Shown here: one piece after another, positions 23,861 through 32,640 of the stretch | Numbering within the stretch: the first letter of the stretch is position 1 | Layout: each line of letters opens with the position of its first letter | Source of the DNA: Novosphingobium acidiphilum DSM 19966 | GTDB lineage: Bacteria > Pseudomonadota > Alphaproteobacteria > Sphingomonadales > Sphingomonadaceae | Assembly: GCF_000429005.1 (NCBI RefSeq) | Contig: NZ_AUBA01000016.1 | Span: forward strand, 1-64,000 | Length of the DNA stretch: 64,000 nucleotides | Direction: 5' to 3' | Position numbers and translations under genes: made by a program | Notes under the pieces: model-generated | The model's input: only the letters and a program-made list of their open reading frames with translations | What the model was told of the DNA's origin: nothing | The model's database searches: none

Positions 23861-25366
23861 TTACGCGCGCGGCGCCATCCGCCGATAACTCAGCGCCTCG
23901 GCCACATGCACCCGGGTCACCTGGTCGGCCCCGGCCAGGTCGGCGATGGTCCGCGCGACGCGCAGAATGCGGGTATAGCCGCGCGCCGACAGCTTCATCG
24001 CGGTGGCCGCGCGGGTCAACAGATCCTGGCCGGCCACATCGGGCCGGGCATGGGTTTCCAGCATGTCGCCATCGAGTTCGGCATTGCTGCGCCGTCCGGT
24101 ACCCGCCAGGCGCGCCGTCTGGCGCGCGCGGGCCACGGCCACGCGGGCTGCCACATCGGCCGATCCCTCGACAGGCGGAGGCAGCGCCATGTCGCTGGCG
24201 GCCACCGGGTCGACTTCGACGTGCAGGTCGATACGGTCGAGCAAGGGGCCCGAGATCCGGCCCTGGTAATCCGCAGCGCAGCGCGGCGCGCGGCTGCACG
24301 CCAGCGCAGGGTCGGCCAGATGCCCGCAGCGGCACGGGTTCATCGCCGCGATCAGCTGCACCCGCGCCGGAAATGTTACATGCGCGTTGGCGCGCGCCAC
24401 GGTGACTTCGCCGGTTTCCAGCGGCTGGCGCAGCGAATCGAGCGCAGCGCGCTGAAATTCGGGCAATTCATCGAGGAACAGCACGCCCAGATGCGCCAGG
24501 CTGACTTCGCCCGGACGCGCCCTGGCCCCGCCGCCGGTCAGTGCGGCGATCGATGCCGAATGGTGCGGACTGCGGAACGGGCGGGCGCGGCTGATCCGCC
24601 CGTCTTCCAGCGTGCCCGCGACCGAGGCGACCATCGACACCTCGAGCGCTTCACCCGGGGTCAGCGGCGGCAGAATGCCCGGCAGGCACGCCGCCATCAA
24701 CGATTTGCCCGCACCGGGTGGCCCCACCATCAACAGGTTGTGCCCGCCGGCCGCGGCGATTTCGAGCGCGCGACGCGCGACTTCCTGCCCTTTGACCTGT
24801 TTCAGATCGGGGCCGCGCGCCGGCGGATCAGGTTCGCCCGGCGGCGGCGGGGGCAGGGTCTGCGTCCCCTTGAAATGGTTCAGCAGGCCGATCAGGTCGG
24901 GTGCGGCCAGCACTGCCGTCCCGGCCCAGCTTGCCTCGGTGCCTTGGCCTGCGGGGCAGATCAGGCCGCGGTCGCTGGCGCCTGCGTGCAGCGCGGCCAG
25001 CAGCACGCCGGGGCTGGGGATGATCCGCCCGTCAAGCGCCAGTTCGCCCACCGCCACCTGCTCGGCCAGCGCCTCGCGATCGATCACCCCCATCGCGCTC
25101 AAAAGTGCAAGCGCGATCGGCAGGTCGTAATGCGATCCCTCTTTGGGCAGATCGGCGGGCGACAGATTGACCGTGATGCGCTTGGGCGGCAGCGACAGGC
25201 CCATTGCGGCCAGCGCCGAATGCACGCGTTCGCGGCTTTCGCCCACAGCCTTGTCGGGCAGGCCGACCACGCGAAAGCTGGGCAGGCCCGACGACAGCTG
25301 GCACTGCACCTCGACGCTGCGCGCCTCGAGCCCGAGATAGGCGACTGTCGCCACGACTGCGACCAT
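23861..25366 (-). CDS. comM: ComM/YifB-family Mg-chelatase-like AAA+ helicase
   Basis: This 501-residue protein has an N-terminal Lon-like domain (1-165; VNLSPADLPKEGSHYDLPIALALL), an AAA+ domain with Walker A GPPGAGKS (215-222) and Walker B VLFLDELPEF, the Cys-containing MNPCRCGH loop, and a C-terminal helical domain (KLSARGYTRILRVARTIADL). ComM is a hexameric helicase that drives branch migration of incoming DNA during natural transformation. A GTG or alternative start is possible, but the ATG at 25366 matches family N-termini. No other competence genes are in the window. Confidence 0.95.
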   Translation of the reverse strand: MVAVVATVAYLGLEARSVEVQCQLSSGLPSFRVVGLPDKAVGESRERVHSALAAMGLSLPPKRITVNLSPADLPKEGSHYDLPIALALLSAMGVIDREALAEQVAVGELALDGRIIPSPGVLLAALHAGASDRGLICPAGQGTEASWAGTAVLAAPDLIGLLNHFKGTQTLPPPPPGEPDPPARGPDLKQVKGQEVARRALEIAAAGGHNLLMVGPPGAGKSLMAACLPGILPPLTPGEALEVSMVASVAGTLEDGRISRARPFRSPHHSASIAALTGGGARARPGEVSLAHLGVLFLDELPEFQRAALDSLRQPLETGEVTVARANAHVTFPARVQLIAAMNPCRCGHLADPALACSRAPRCAADYQGRISGPLLDRIDLHVEVDPVAASDMALPPPVEGSADVAARVAVARARQTARLAGTGRRSNAELDGDMLETHARPDVAGQDLLTRAATAMKLSARGYTRILRVARTIADLAGADQVTRVHVAEALSYRRMAPRA

Positions 25367-25540
25367 GGATTTCGATGTGCCCCCCGTTCGTGCCCGAGCT
25401 CCTGCCTAGACCGCACAGGCCCTTGCGGCCAAGGGGCCGATCTCAGCCGATTTGGCGCAATTTCTTGCCAAACAGGGTAAACCCGCAATTCACTGCAAGC
25501 TTTTCCGGCCCGGCAAGACCTTGCCGTCACCGTGGTGCGC

Positions 25541-26269
25541 ATGTGGATGCGTGCGATCGCCCTGTGTGTGCTGGCCCTGGGTGCCATGGGCCCCCCGGCC
25601 TTTGCCGATGCGCCGGCGCCCACGGTGTCGGTGCGCAGCTGGACCGATGCGGCGGGCGTGCAATGGACCGAGACCACCACCGTCGAAACCGGCCCCGAAA
25701 CTGGCGAGGGCGCCAACCGCCTGGTCGGGGTGGCCGCGCAAACCGCGGATGCCGGGATCGCCCGGTTCGGCCCCTTTGTCGTGATCGACGCTGCGCATGC
25801 CGCGCTGGTCGATGCGACCGACGCGCATAGCCCGGCGCGGTTTGCCGCGATGCTGCGCGCGTTTCCTGCGATCCGTGTGCTGGAACTGGTCGATTGCCCC
25901 GGCACATATGATGATGCCGCCAATCTGCGCCTGGGCCGGATGATCCGCGCGCATGCGCTGACAACCGATGTGCCGCGCGGCGGGTCGGTGCGGTCGGGCG
26001 CGGTCGATCTGTTTGTGGCAGGGATCATCCGCCATGCCGCGCCCGATGCCGATTTCGGCGTGCATGCCTGGCAGGACGATATCGGGCGCGGCCCCGGCGA
26101 TTTTGCCGCCGACGCCCCCGTCAACCGCGCCTATCTGGCCTATTACCATGCCATGGGCATGGACCTGCGCACCGCCGCCGCGTTCTATGCTTTGACCAAT
26201 TCGGCGCCCAATACGGGCGTGCGCTGGTTGCACACCGCTGATATCGCCCGCTTTGTACCGCTGCGTTAA
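25541..26269 (+). CDS. Secreted protein with ClpP/crotonase-like fold (COG3904-like), function unknown
   Basis: The 242-residue product begins with a signal peptide (IALCVLALGAMGPPAFADA). The mature part has ELVDCPGTYDDAANLRLGRM, IRAHALTTDVPRGG, SGAVDLFVAGIIRHAAPDA and FGVHAW, an arrangement seen in periplasmic COG3904 proteins of the ClpP/crotonase superfamily. The usual Ser-Ala-Cys turn is replaced by SVRSGAVDL, so catalytic status is unclear. The ATG at 25541 is chosen over GTGs three codons upstream because it directly begins the signal sequence. Its end overlaps the convergent gene by four bases. Confidence 0.6.
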   Translation: MWMRAIALCVLALGAMGPPAFADAPAPTVSVRSWTDAAGVQWTETTTVETGPETGEGANRLVGVAAQTADAGIARFGPFVVIDAAHAALVDATDAHSPARFAAMLRAFPAIRVLELVDCPGTYDDAANLRLGRMIRAHALTTDVPRGGSVRSGAVDLFVAGIIRHAAPDADFGVHAWQDDIGRGPGDFAADAPVNRAYLAYYHAMGMDLRTAAAFYALTNSAPNTGVRWLHTADIARFVPLR

Positions 26270-26565
26270 CGCCAGGTCTCGTCGTCGAGCGGGTCGTCGA
26301 TCGCATCGTCATGCCCGCTGCGGTGCGATACGAACACCAGCCCCATCAGCGCGCCGATCGTCATGATCATCAGCCCAAATCCCAGCGCGGTGGCGATATA
26401 GAGGTGGATCGAGACCAGGCCGAATTCGTGATACAGCAGGACCCACACCACGCCAATCACGCCCAGCGACAGTTCCGCGCTCCATCGCAGCATGCGGCGA
26501 TAATGCGCCCAGGCGCGTTTCGCCGTGGCGGGATCGTCAAGCGGGGACCAGCGGGGATCTGCCAT
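26266..26565 (-). CDS. Small two-TM membrane protein
   Basis: This 99-residue protein has a hydrophilic N-terminus (MADPRWSPLDDPATAKRAWA), two hydrophobic helices (about 30-45 and 54-76) and an acidic C-terminal tail (HDDAIDDPLDDE). The family is not recognised beyond resemblance to small conserved sphingomonad membrane proteins. GGAG sits seven bases before the ATG at 26565. It is transcribed away from the CBS-domain gene. Confidence 0.7.
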   Translation of the reverse strand: MADPRWSPLDDPATAKRAWAHYRRMLRWSAELSLGVIGVVWVLLYHEFGLVSIHLYIATALGFGLMIMTIGALMGLVFVSHRSGHDDAIDDPLDDETWR

Positions 26566-26694
26566 GGGAAAACTCCATGCGCCCATACCGCAGGCGCGGC
26601 AATCGCCTTGCACCCGATCGCAGTTGTGTCATGCTCATGATCGCGTCGCAAACGACAGCCGTTCTTTTGGGAAGCGCGTAAAGGGGATGATGCC

Positions 26695-27126
26695 ATGACG
26701 ATTGCAAGGCTGATTGCCGGACGGTCGGGCCCGGTCTGGACCGTTCATGCCGATGACACCGTGGACAGCGCGATCGGGCTTTTGGCCGAACGGCGGATCG
26801 GTGCGGTTCCGGTCCAGGACGCCGGGGTCGAAGTGGCCGGCATCTTTTCCGAACGCGACGTGCTCTATTCGCTGCGCCGCCACGGCTCGGTCGTGCTGAC
26901 GCGCAAAGTGCGCGAAGTGATGACCACGCCGGTGATTTCGGTCAGCCCCGAACAATCCGCGCTCGAGGCCCTGGCACTGATGACCCGGCGGCGGTTCCGT
27001 CACCTGCCGGTCATGGACGGGGGCAGGATGGTCGCGTTCATTTCGATCGGCGATCTGGTCAAATATCGCATTGAACGAATCGAGGCCGAAGCCGACGCCA
27101 TGCGCGAATATATTCAATCCGCTTGA
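26695..27126 (+). CDS. CBS-domain pair protein
   Basis: This 143-residue cytosolic protein is a single CBS pair (Bateman module): CBS1 about residues 10-65 (AIGLLAERRIGAVPVQDAG, GIFSERDVL) and CBS2 about 75-130 (VMTTPVISVSPEQSALEAL, HLPVMDGGRMVAFISIGDLV). Such modules bind AMP, ATP or SAM and sense energy state; with no fused effector domain, the partner is unknown. Preceding GGGGATG may serve as ribosome-binding site. Confidence 0.9.
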   Translation: MTIARLIAGRSGPVWTVHADDTVDSAIGLLAERRIGAVPVQDAGVEVAGIFSERDVLYSLRRHGSVVLTRKVREVMTTPVISVSPEQSALEALALMTRRRFRHLPVMDGGRMVAFISIGDLVKYRIERIEAEADAMREYIQSA

Positions 27127-27157
27127 GCATCGCGCCGCGCCACCCTATCTTGGGCAG

Positions 27158-27490
27158 ATGAACGCCCCCACCATCATCTTGTCCCCCAGCGCAGCCGCGC
27201 GCGTCGCGGCGATTGCCGCGCGCCAGGCAAAGCCTGCGATCCTGCGTCTGTCGGTCGAGGGCGGCGGGTGTTCGGGTTTCCAGTACAAGTTCGGCCTGGC
27301 CGATGCGCCCGAGGGCGATGACGTGATTGCCGAGGTCGATGGCGTACGGCTGGTGGTCGATCCGGTCAGCCTCGACCTGGTGGCCGGCGCCACGGTCGAT
27401 TATGTCGAATCGCTGGGCGGTGCAGCCTTCAAGGTGGAAAATCCGCAGGCCGCATCGGGCTGCGGCTGCGGGGCCAGCTTCAGCGTATGA
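27158..27490 (+). CDS. erpA: Iron-sulfur cluster insertion protein ErpA
   Basis: This 110-residue A-type carrier has the three cluster-binding cysteines: Cys38 in GGGCSGFQYKF and Cys102 and Cys104 in SGCGCGASF. It delivers [4Fe-4S] or [2Fe-2S] clusters to apo-enzymes, including isoprenoid-pathway proteins. The ATG at 27158 is the family start; the upstream in-frame extension to 27071 runs back into the CBS gene. The stop overlaps the xthA start by four bases. Confidence 0.94.
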   Translation: MNAPTIILSPSAAARVAAIAARQAKPAILRLSVEGGGCSGFQYKFGLADAPEGDDVIAEVDGVRLVVDPVSLDLVAGATVDYVESLGGAAFKVENPQAASGCGCGASFSV

Positions 27491-28284
27491 ACGCAAGGTC
27501 CACGGGTGCGGTCACCATCGCCTCGTTCAATGTCAACGGTATCAAGGCGCGGCTGCCCCGCCTGATCGAATGGCTGGAAGAAACCCGGCCCGATGTCGCG
27601 TGTCTGCAGGAAATCAAGACGCAGGACGAAGGCTTTCCCGCGGCCGATCTGGCCGCCATCGGGTATCAGGCGATCTGGCAGGGGCAAAAAGGCTTCAACG
27701 GGGTGGCGATCCTGGCGCGCGGCGAACAACCGGTCGAGGTGCAGCGCGGATTGCCTGGCGATCCCGAGGACGAACAGTCGCGTTACCTTGAAGCCGAAGT
27801 GTTCGGCATTCGCGTGGCCGGCATCTACCTGCCCAACGGCAATCCGCAGCCGGGGCCGAAATTCGATTACAAGCTGCGCTGGATGGATCGCCTCGCCACG
27901 CGGATGACGGCGATCTATGCCCAAGAAGTGCCCGCGGTGGTGATCGGCGATTACAACGTGATCCCCAATGATGCCGATATCTGGGACCCGCGCGCCATGG
28001 CCGAAGACGCGCTGATGCAGCCCGCGTCGCGCGCCGCCTATCGCCGGTTGATGGCAGCGGGCTGGACCGACGCGCTGGCCACGCACAACCCGCGTGGCGG
28101 GGTGTGGACATATTGGGATTACCAGGCCGGGGCCTGGCAGCGCGATCACGGATTTCGCATCGATCATGCGTTGCTGTCGCCCGAACTGGCCGACCGTCTG
28201 ATCGCCACGGGCGTCGACAAGGTGTTTCGCGGTCGCGAAAGGGCGAGCGATCACGCCCCCGTGTGGGTGCGTGTATCGCGCTGA
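27487..28284 (+). CDS. xthA: Exodeoxyribonuclease III
   Basis: The 265-residue enzyme is an AP endonuclease and 3'-5' exonuclease for base-excision repair. Endonuclease/exonuclease/phosphatase motifs are present: SFNVNGIKARL (13-23), CLQEIKT with the metal-binding Glu, GDYNVIPND (about 155-163), and the C-terminal RIDHALLS ... ASDHAPVW with the catalytic His. It is translationally coupled to erpA by an ATGA overlap. Confidence 0.95.
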   Translation: MNARSTGAVTIASFNVNGIKARLPRLIEWLEETRPDVACLQEIKTQDEGFPAADLAAIGYQAIWQGQKGFNGVAILARGEQPVEVQRGLPGDPEDEQSRYLEAEVFGIRVAGIYLPNGNPQPGPKFDYKLRWMDRLATRMTAIYAQEVPAVVIGDYNVIPNDADIWDPRAMAEDALMQPASRAAYRRLMAAGWTDALATHNPRGGVWTYWDYQAGAWQRDHGFRIDHALLSPELADRLIATGVDKVFRGRERASDHAPVWVRVSR

Positions 28285-28539
28285 TCCGCGCGCCATGCAC
28301 GACCGGTTGCCGTGCCTGGTGATCGACAGGTTGCGCTGATTTCCCTTAATAACCGCTTGTAAAACTGCCGCGACAAATCCATCTGGCGGGGACGGTCATG
28401 GTTCGCGTGTCGGGCATGACGCAAGTGCGAAGCGGGGCCACCCCCGCCTTGTGCGGCAATCGGCCGGCGCACCCGCGCACCGGCCCGAACCCGGCCTTTC
28501 CCCCGAACGGCCGGCAACAAGAATGGAAAGCTGTTCGCA

Positions 28540-28683
28540 ATGTCGCCATTCGGCAAGGATTTCTACCGCGCGCTGGTGATCGGATTCCTGATCGGGTGTG
28601 CGGGCATGGCGCTAAGCGCCAATGGACTGGCGGTCCACGCCAATGCCGCGCCGGCGGGCCCGATTGCGGGCGTCCACCGCTGA
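28540..28683 (+). CDS. 47-residue small membrane or secreted protein
   Basis: An ATG at 28540 with GGAAAG nine bases upstream opens a 47-codon frame ending at TGA 28681-28683. The product (N-terminus MSPFGKDFYRALVIGFLIGC) has one hydrophobic helix around residues 10-27 preceded by positively charged residues, then a short Ala-rich tail. It is 43 bases before zur and could be co-transcribed with it. No family was recognised. The well-placed ribosome-binding site and the amphipathic start followed by a helix are the evidence for a real gene. Confidence 0.5.
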   Translation: MSPFGKDFYRALVIGFLIGCAGMALSANGLAVHANAAPAGPIAGVHR

Positions 28684-28726
28684 TTGCACCCTTTCACAGG
28701 CGGGCTGGCTGGCCTATCGTGGTGCG

Positions 28727-29191
28727 ATGACCGGGCACCTTCATCATGACCTTGCGGGCGAACGCCTGATCGACGCGGCACGCGACTGTCTGGTTGCGGC
28801 GGGCGAACAGTGGACCGAAATGCGCGGCGACGTGTTCGAGGCGCTGGCTGCGCGCGCCACCCCGGCATCGGCCTACGACATCGCCGAAAGCGTCGGCACG
28901 GCACGCGCGCGCCGGGTGGCGGCCAACACCGTCTATCGCATTCTCGACCTGTTCGTGCGCGCCAATCTGGCCCGCCGGGTGGAAAGCGCGAATGCCTATG
29001 TGGCCAACCCGCACCCCGGTTGCCGCCACGACTGCATCTTTTTGATCTGCGACGTGTGCGGCAACGCCACGCATATCGATGATGACCGGCTGACCGGCGC
29101 CTTGCGCGATGCGGCCAACCACGCCGGTTTTGCCGATGTACGCCCGGTGGTGGAAATCCGCGGGACGTGCAGCCGCTGCGTCGCGGCCTGA
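28727..29191 (+). CDS. zur: Fur-family transcriptional regulator, Zur type
   Basis: This 154-residue regulator has an N-terminal winged helix (EQWTEMRGDVFEALAARAT, VAANTVYRILDLFV) and a C-terminal metal-binding dimer domain. Two structural-zinc CxxC pairs are seen: C108-x2-C111 (LICDVCGN) and C148-x2-C151 (GTCSRC), with the His-rich GCRHDCIF before them. This pattern is typical of Zur, which represses zinc-uptake genes when zinc is plentiful. No zinc transporter is adjacent. The ATG at 28727 is chosen because upstream residues do not resemble the family. Confidence 0.88.
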   Translation: MTGHLHHDLAGERLIDAARDCLVAAGEQWTEMRGDVFEALAARATPASAYDIAESVGTARARRVAANTVYRILDLFVRANLARRVESANAYVANPHPGCRHDCIFLICDVCGNATHIDDDRLTGALRDAANHAGFADVRPVVEIRGTCSRCVAA

Positions 29192-29195
29192 CGTT

Positions 29196-29729
29196 TCAGA
29201 ATTCCTTGCGCATCCGCTTCAACGGCACGGGCGCACCGCCGCGATCGTCCGTGATGTCTTCAAGCACGCGATACCCGGCCGACAGGTACAGCGGGACCCC
29301 GGCCATCGTGCCCATCAGTTCGCAAGACGCAAAGCCTTCGGCGCGCGCGGCCGCTTCGCAATGGGCCAGCAGCGCGCGGCCGACCCCGCGCCGGGCAAAG
29401 GCGGGGTGGGTATACATCGCGCGGATGCGTGCAGGTTCGGTGGCGGGATCGAGCAGGCGCGGTTCGCGCAGGCCTGCGCTGTGATCGCCGCCATACAGCG
29501 TGGCACGGCGGCTCCAGCCGCCGCATCCGGCGATGGCCTGGTCCATCTCGGCGATGAAATAGGTGCCATCGGTCACCAGCTGCTGATCCAGCCCCATGAC
29601 CGCACGGCTTGATTCGATCTGGTCTGCCGACAGAAATCCCAGTTGCAACTGGCCGATCGCGGCATCCATGATCGCACGCAGGGCATCGAGATCGGCGGTG
29701 GCCGCGACGCGGAACGAAAGTGTTGTCAT
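29196..29729 (-). CDS. GNAT-family N-acetyltransferase
   Basis: This 177-residue enzyme has the GNAT acetyl-CoA-binding signature IRAMYTHPAFARRGVGRALL (motif A, with the R-x2-G-x-G/A loop) near residues 105-124 and a typical C-terminal AGYRVLED. Substrate cannot be inferred. It is convergent with zur and divergent from dxs. The ATG at 29729 gives MTTLSFRVA. Confidence 0.88.
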   Translation of the reverse strand: MTTLSFRVAATADLDALRAIMDAAIGQLQLGFLSADQIESSRAVMGLDQQLVTDGTYFIAEMDQAIAGCGGWSRRATLYGGDHSAGLREPRLLDPATEPARIRAMYTHPAFARRGVGRALLAHCEAAARAEGFASCELMGTMAGVPLYLSAGYRVLEDITDDRGGAPVPLKRMRKEF

Positions 29730-29826
29730 GCCGGGCCTTCCTGGGCCGGGAAGACGATTGCGGCAATCCCTTTTTGCGCACAACGTGACGTTCGACATGT
29801 CCTGAATCAGAGTGTAAGGTCGCCCG

Positions 29827-31749
29827 ATGACCGAAAAACCGGCAACACCGCTTCTCGATACGGTCGATATCCCGGCCGACCTGCGCAAGCTCCCACCGTC
29901 GCAGCTGCGACAGCTCGCCGATGAACTGCGCGCCGAAATGATCGCCGCGGTCGGCCAGACCGGCGGGCATCTGGGGTCGGGGCTGGGCGTGGTCGAACTG
30001 ACCGTCGCCGTGCACTACGTGTTCAACACGCCCGATGACAAACTGGTGTGGGATGTCGGCCACCAGGCCTATCCGCACAAGATCCTGACCGGGCGGCGCG
30101 ATCGTATCCGCACTTTGCGCCAGGGCGGCGGGCTGTCGGGTTTTACCCGCCGCAGCGAAAGCGAATACGATCCGTTCGGTGCGGCGCATTCGTCGACCTC
30201 GATCTCGGCAGCGCTGGGTTTTGCGATTGCCAACAAGATGTCGGGCAGGCCTGGCAAGGGAATTGCGGTGATCGGCGACGGCGCGATGAGCGCGGGCATG
30301 GCCTACGAGGCGATGAACAATGCCGAGGCCGCGGGCAACCGGCTGATCGTCATCCTGAATGACAACGACATGTCGATCGCGCCGCCGGTGGGCGGGCTGT
30401 CGGCCTATCTGGCGCAGCTGGTGTCGTCGCGCCCGTTCCTCGAACTGCGCGATCTGGCCCGGCGGCTGACGCGGCGCCTGCCGCGGCCGCTGGCCACCGC
30501 CGCGCGCAAGACCGATGAATTCGCCCGTGGCCTGGCGATGGGCGGCACGCTGTTTGAAGAACTGGGTTTCTATTACGTCGGCCCGATCGACGGACACAAT
30601 CTGGATCAGCTGATCCCGGTGCTGGAAAACGTCCGCGACGCCGCCGAAGGCCCGTGCCTGATCCATGTGGTCACGCAAAAGGGCAAAGGCTATGCCCCCG
30701 CCGAAGCCGCCGCCGACAAGTACCACGGCGTGCAGAAATTCAACGTGGTGACCGGCGAACAGGTCAAGAGCGCACCCGGCGCGCCGAGCTATACCACGGT
30801 GTTTGCCGACGCGCTGGTGGCCGAGGCCGATCGCGATCCGACGATCTGCGCGATCACCGCGGCGATGCCGTCGGGCACCGGGCTCGATCGCTTTGTCAAG
30901 GCGCATCCCGACCGCATGTTCGATGTCGGCATTGCCGAACAGCACGCGGTGACCTTTGCCGCGGGTCTTGCCGCGCAAGGCATGCGCCCGTTCTGCGCAA
31001 TCTATTCGACTTTCCTGCAACGCGCCTATGACCAGGTGGTGCACGACGTGGCGATCCAGAACCTGCCGGTGCGCTTTGCGATCGATCGCGCCGGGCTGGT
31101 CGGGGCCGACGGCGCCACCCATGCCGGTTCGTTCGACGTAACCTATCTTGCCAGCCTGCCCAACATGGTGGTGATGGCCGCCGCCGACGAGGCGGAACTG
31201 GTGCACATGACCCACACCGCCGCCATGCACGATACCGGGCCGATTGCGTTTCGTTATCCGCGCGGCAATGGCACCGGCGCGGCGATGCCCAAGGTTCCCG
31301 AACGGCTGGAAATCGGCAAGGGGCGGCTGGTGCGCGAAGGCAGCAAAGTCGCCATCCTGTCGCTGGGCACGCGTCTGGCCGAGGCGCTGCTGGCGGCCGA
31401 TCAGCTTGATGCGCGCGGTTTGCCGACCACGGTTGCCGACATGCGCTTTGCCAAGCCGTTGGACGAAGCGCTGATCCGTCGCCTGATCCTCAGCCACGAT
31501 GTCGTGATCACGATCGAGGAAGGATCGATCGGCGGGCTTGGCGCGCATGTGCTGACGATGGCCAGCGACGAAGGCCTGACCGACAACGGGCTGAAAATCC
31601 GCACGATGCGCCTGCCCGATGCGTTCCAGGACCACGAGGCACCCGACAAGCAGTATGATACCGCCGGGCTGACCGCGCCGCATATCGTCGAAACCGTGCT
31701 GAAAGCTTTGCGTCACAACAGCGCGGGCGTGCAGGAAGCCAGGGCCTGA
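29827..31749 (+). CDS. dxs: 1-deoxy-D-xylulose-5-phosphate synthase
   Basis: This 640-residue thiamine-diphosphate enzyme condenses pyruvate and glyceraldehyde-3-phosphate, the first step of the MEP isoprenoid pathway. The N-terminal domain has GGHLGSGLGVVELT, HQAYPHKILTGRRD and the ThDP/Mg motif GDGAMSAGMAYEAMNNA. The transketolase-like pyrimidine domain has DVGIAEQHAVTFAAGLA. The C-terminal domain ends with TIEEGSIGGLGAHV. A weak AAGG lies before the ATG. No other MEP gene is in the window. Confidence 0.97.
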   Translation: MTEKPATPLLDTVDIPADLRKLPPSQLRQLADELRAEMIAAVGQTGGHLGSGLGVVELTVAVHYVFNTPDDKLVWDVGHQAYPHKILTGRRDRIRTLRQGGGLSGFTRRSESEYDPFGAAHSSTSISAALGFAIANKMSGRPGKGIAVIGDGAMSAGMAYEAMNNAEAAGNRLIVILNDNDMSIAPPVGGLSAYLAQLVSSRPFLELRDLARRLTRRLPRPLATAARKTDEFARGLAMGGTLFEELGFYYVGPIDGHNLDQLIPVLENVRDAAEGPCLIHVVTQKGKGYAPAEAAADKYHGVQKFNVVTGEQVKSAPGAPSYTTVFADALVAEADRDPTICAITAAMPSGTGLDRFVKAHPDRMFDVGIAEQHAVTFAAGLAAQGMRPFCAIYSTFLQRAYDQVVHDVAIQNLPVRFAIDRAGLVGADGATHAGSFDVTYLASLPNMVVMAAADEAELVHMTHTAAMHDTGPIAFRYPRGNGTGAAMPKVPERLEIGKGRLVREGSKVAILSLGTRLAEALLAADQLDARGLPTTVADMRFAKPLDEALIRRLILSHDVVITIEEGSIGGLGAHVLTMASDEGLTDNGLKIRTMRLPDAFQDHEAPDKQYDTAGLTAPHIVETVLKALRHNSAGVQEARA

Positions 31750-31760
31750 CCGATCGCGGC

Positions 31761-31781
31761 GCGTTCGCGAAGGGCGAACGC
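31761..31781. repeat. Inverted repeat between dxs and the HAD phosphatase gene
   Basis: GCGTTCGC (31761-31768) and GCGAACGC (31774-31781) form a perfect 8-bp stem with a 5-base loop between two convergent genes. No T-run follows on either strand. It may act as a bidirectional transcript end. Confidence 0.45.
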
Positions 31782-31797
31782 TGACGTGCGTTATACG

Positions 31798-32640
31798 CTA
31801 AAGCGCGTCGTGCAGCAGTCTCAGGCGGTCGATCACCGCGTGGGGCTGTTGATTGGGCTTCAGCATCGCAAGTGTTTCGGGTTTCATGATGCCGGTGGTC
31901 ATGCCGATGCCGGTGGCACCGGTGTTGTGCGCCATGCGCATTTCCAGCGCCGGATCATCGCCCACGATCACGATGCGGCTGCGGTCGCGGCGCGCAATGC
32001 CCATCGCATCGGCGGCGGCTTCGAACGCGATGCGCGACGGTTTGCCCAGCACTTTGGCCTTTTTGCCGGTCATCGCGGTGATCATCGTGTTGATGGCAAA
32101 ACTGGCGCCGATGCCCCGCCCGTTTGCGGTGGCGAAAAACGGCACATGGCTGGCAGTGGTCAGCACCGCGCCCGCCCAGACCGAATGGCACGCGGCTTCA
32201 AGATCGGGAAACGTGAAGTCGCGGTGCCACCCGGTATAGACGGCCTGTACATCGTTGGCGGGTTCGGCTGCGCCGATGCAGGTGATGCCCAGATCGCGCA
32301 ACGGCGCAGCCACCCCGGCATTGCCCAGCACGCGCACGCGCGTGATGCCCCGTCTGACAAACCAGGCCGCGGCCGATGACGATGGCGTCATCATTTGCGC
32401 ATCGGCCAGAGCGAACCCGGCCTGGCGCAACGATGCGGCATAGGCGGCGGGTGGCTTTGCCGTGCCGTTGGTGAACACGGTCAACGGCACACCTTTGGCG
32501 GCAATCGCGGCCAGCAGATCGATCGCACCCGGCAGCGCCTGGTGCCCGCCGCTGGCTGCATCGCCCAGCGCGATCGTGCCGTCCATGTCGAAAATGAAGG
32601 CGCTGGCATGACGCACGCGTTCGGCGATATCGGGTGTCAC
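31798..32640 (-). CDS. HAD-superfamily phosphatase, NagD-like
   Basis: This 280-residue enzyme has the HAD motifs FIFDMDGTIALGD (15-27, nucleophile and acid/base Asp), TVFTNGTAKPP (motif II Thr), KVLGKPSRIAF (motif III Lys) and IVIVGDDPALEM (motif IV). The cap sits between motifs II and III, as in type IIA (NagD/PGP) phosphatases. Such enzymes dephosphorylate small phosphoesters. It is the last gene of the carboxylase operon, overlapping the carboxyltransferase gene by four bases, so a phosphorylated intermediate in that pathway is a reasonable guess. Confidence 0.88.
   Translation of the reverse strand: MTPDIAERVRHASAFIFDMDGTIALGDAASGGHQALPGAIDLLAAIAAKGVPLTVFTNGTAKPPAAYAASLRQAGFALADAQMMTPSSSAAAWFVRRGITRVRVLGNAGVAAPLRDLGITCIGAAEPANDVQAVYTGWHRDFTFPDLEAACHSVWAGAVLTTASHVPFFATANGRGIGASFAINTMITAMTGKKAKVLGKPSRIAFEAAADAMGIARRDRSRIVIVGDDPALEMRMAHNTGATGIGMTTGIMKPETLAMLKPNQQPHAVIDRLRLLHDAL

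Noticed and set aside
29260..31716. 818-codon minus-strand frame across dxs
   Set aside because: It is antisense to a certain dxs and its product is His/Gln/Arg-rich without recognisable motifs.
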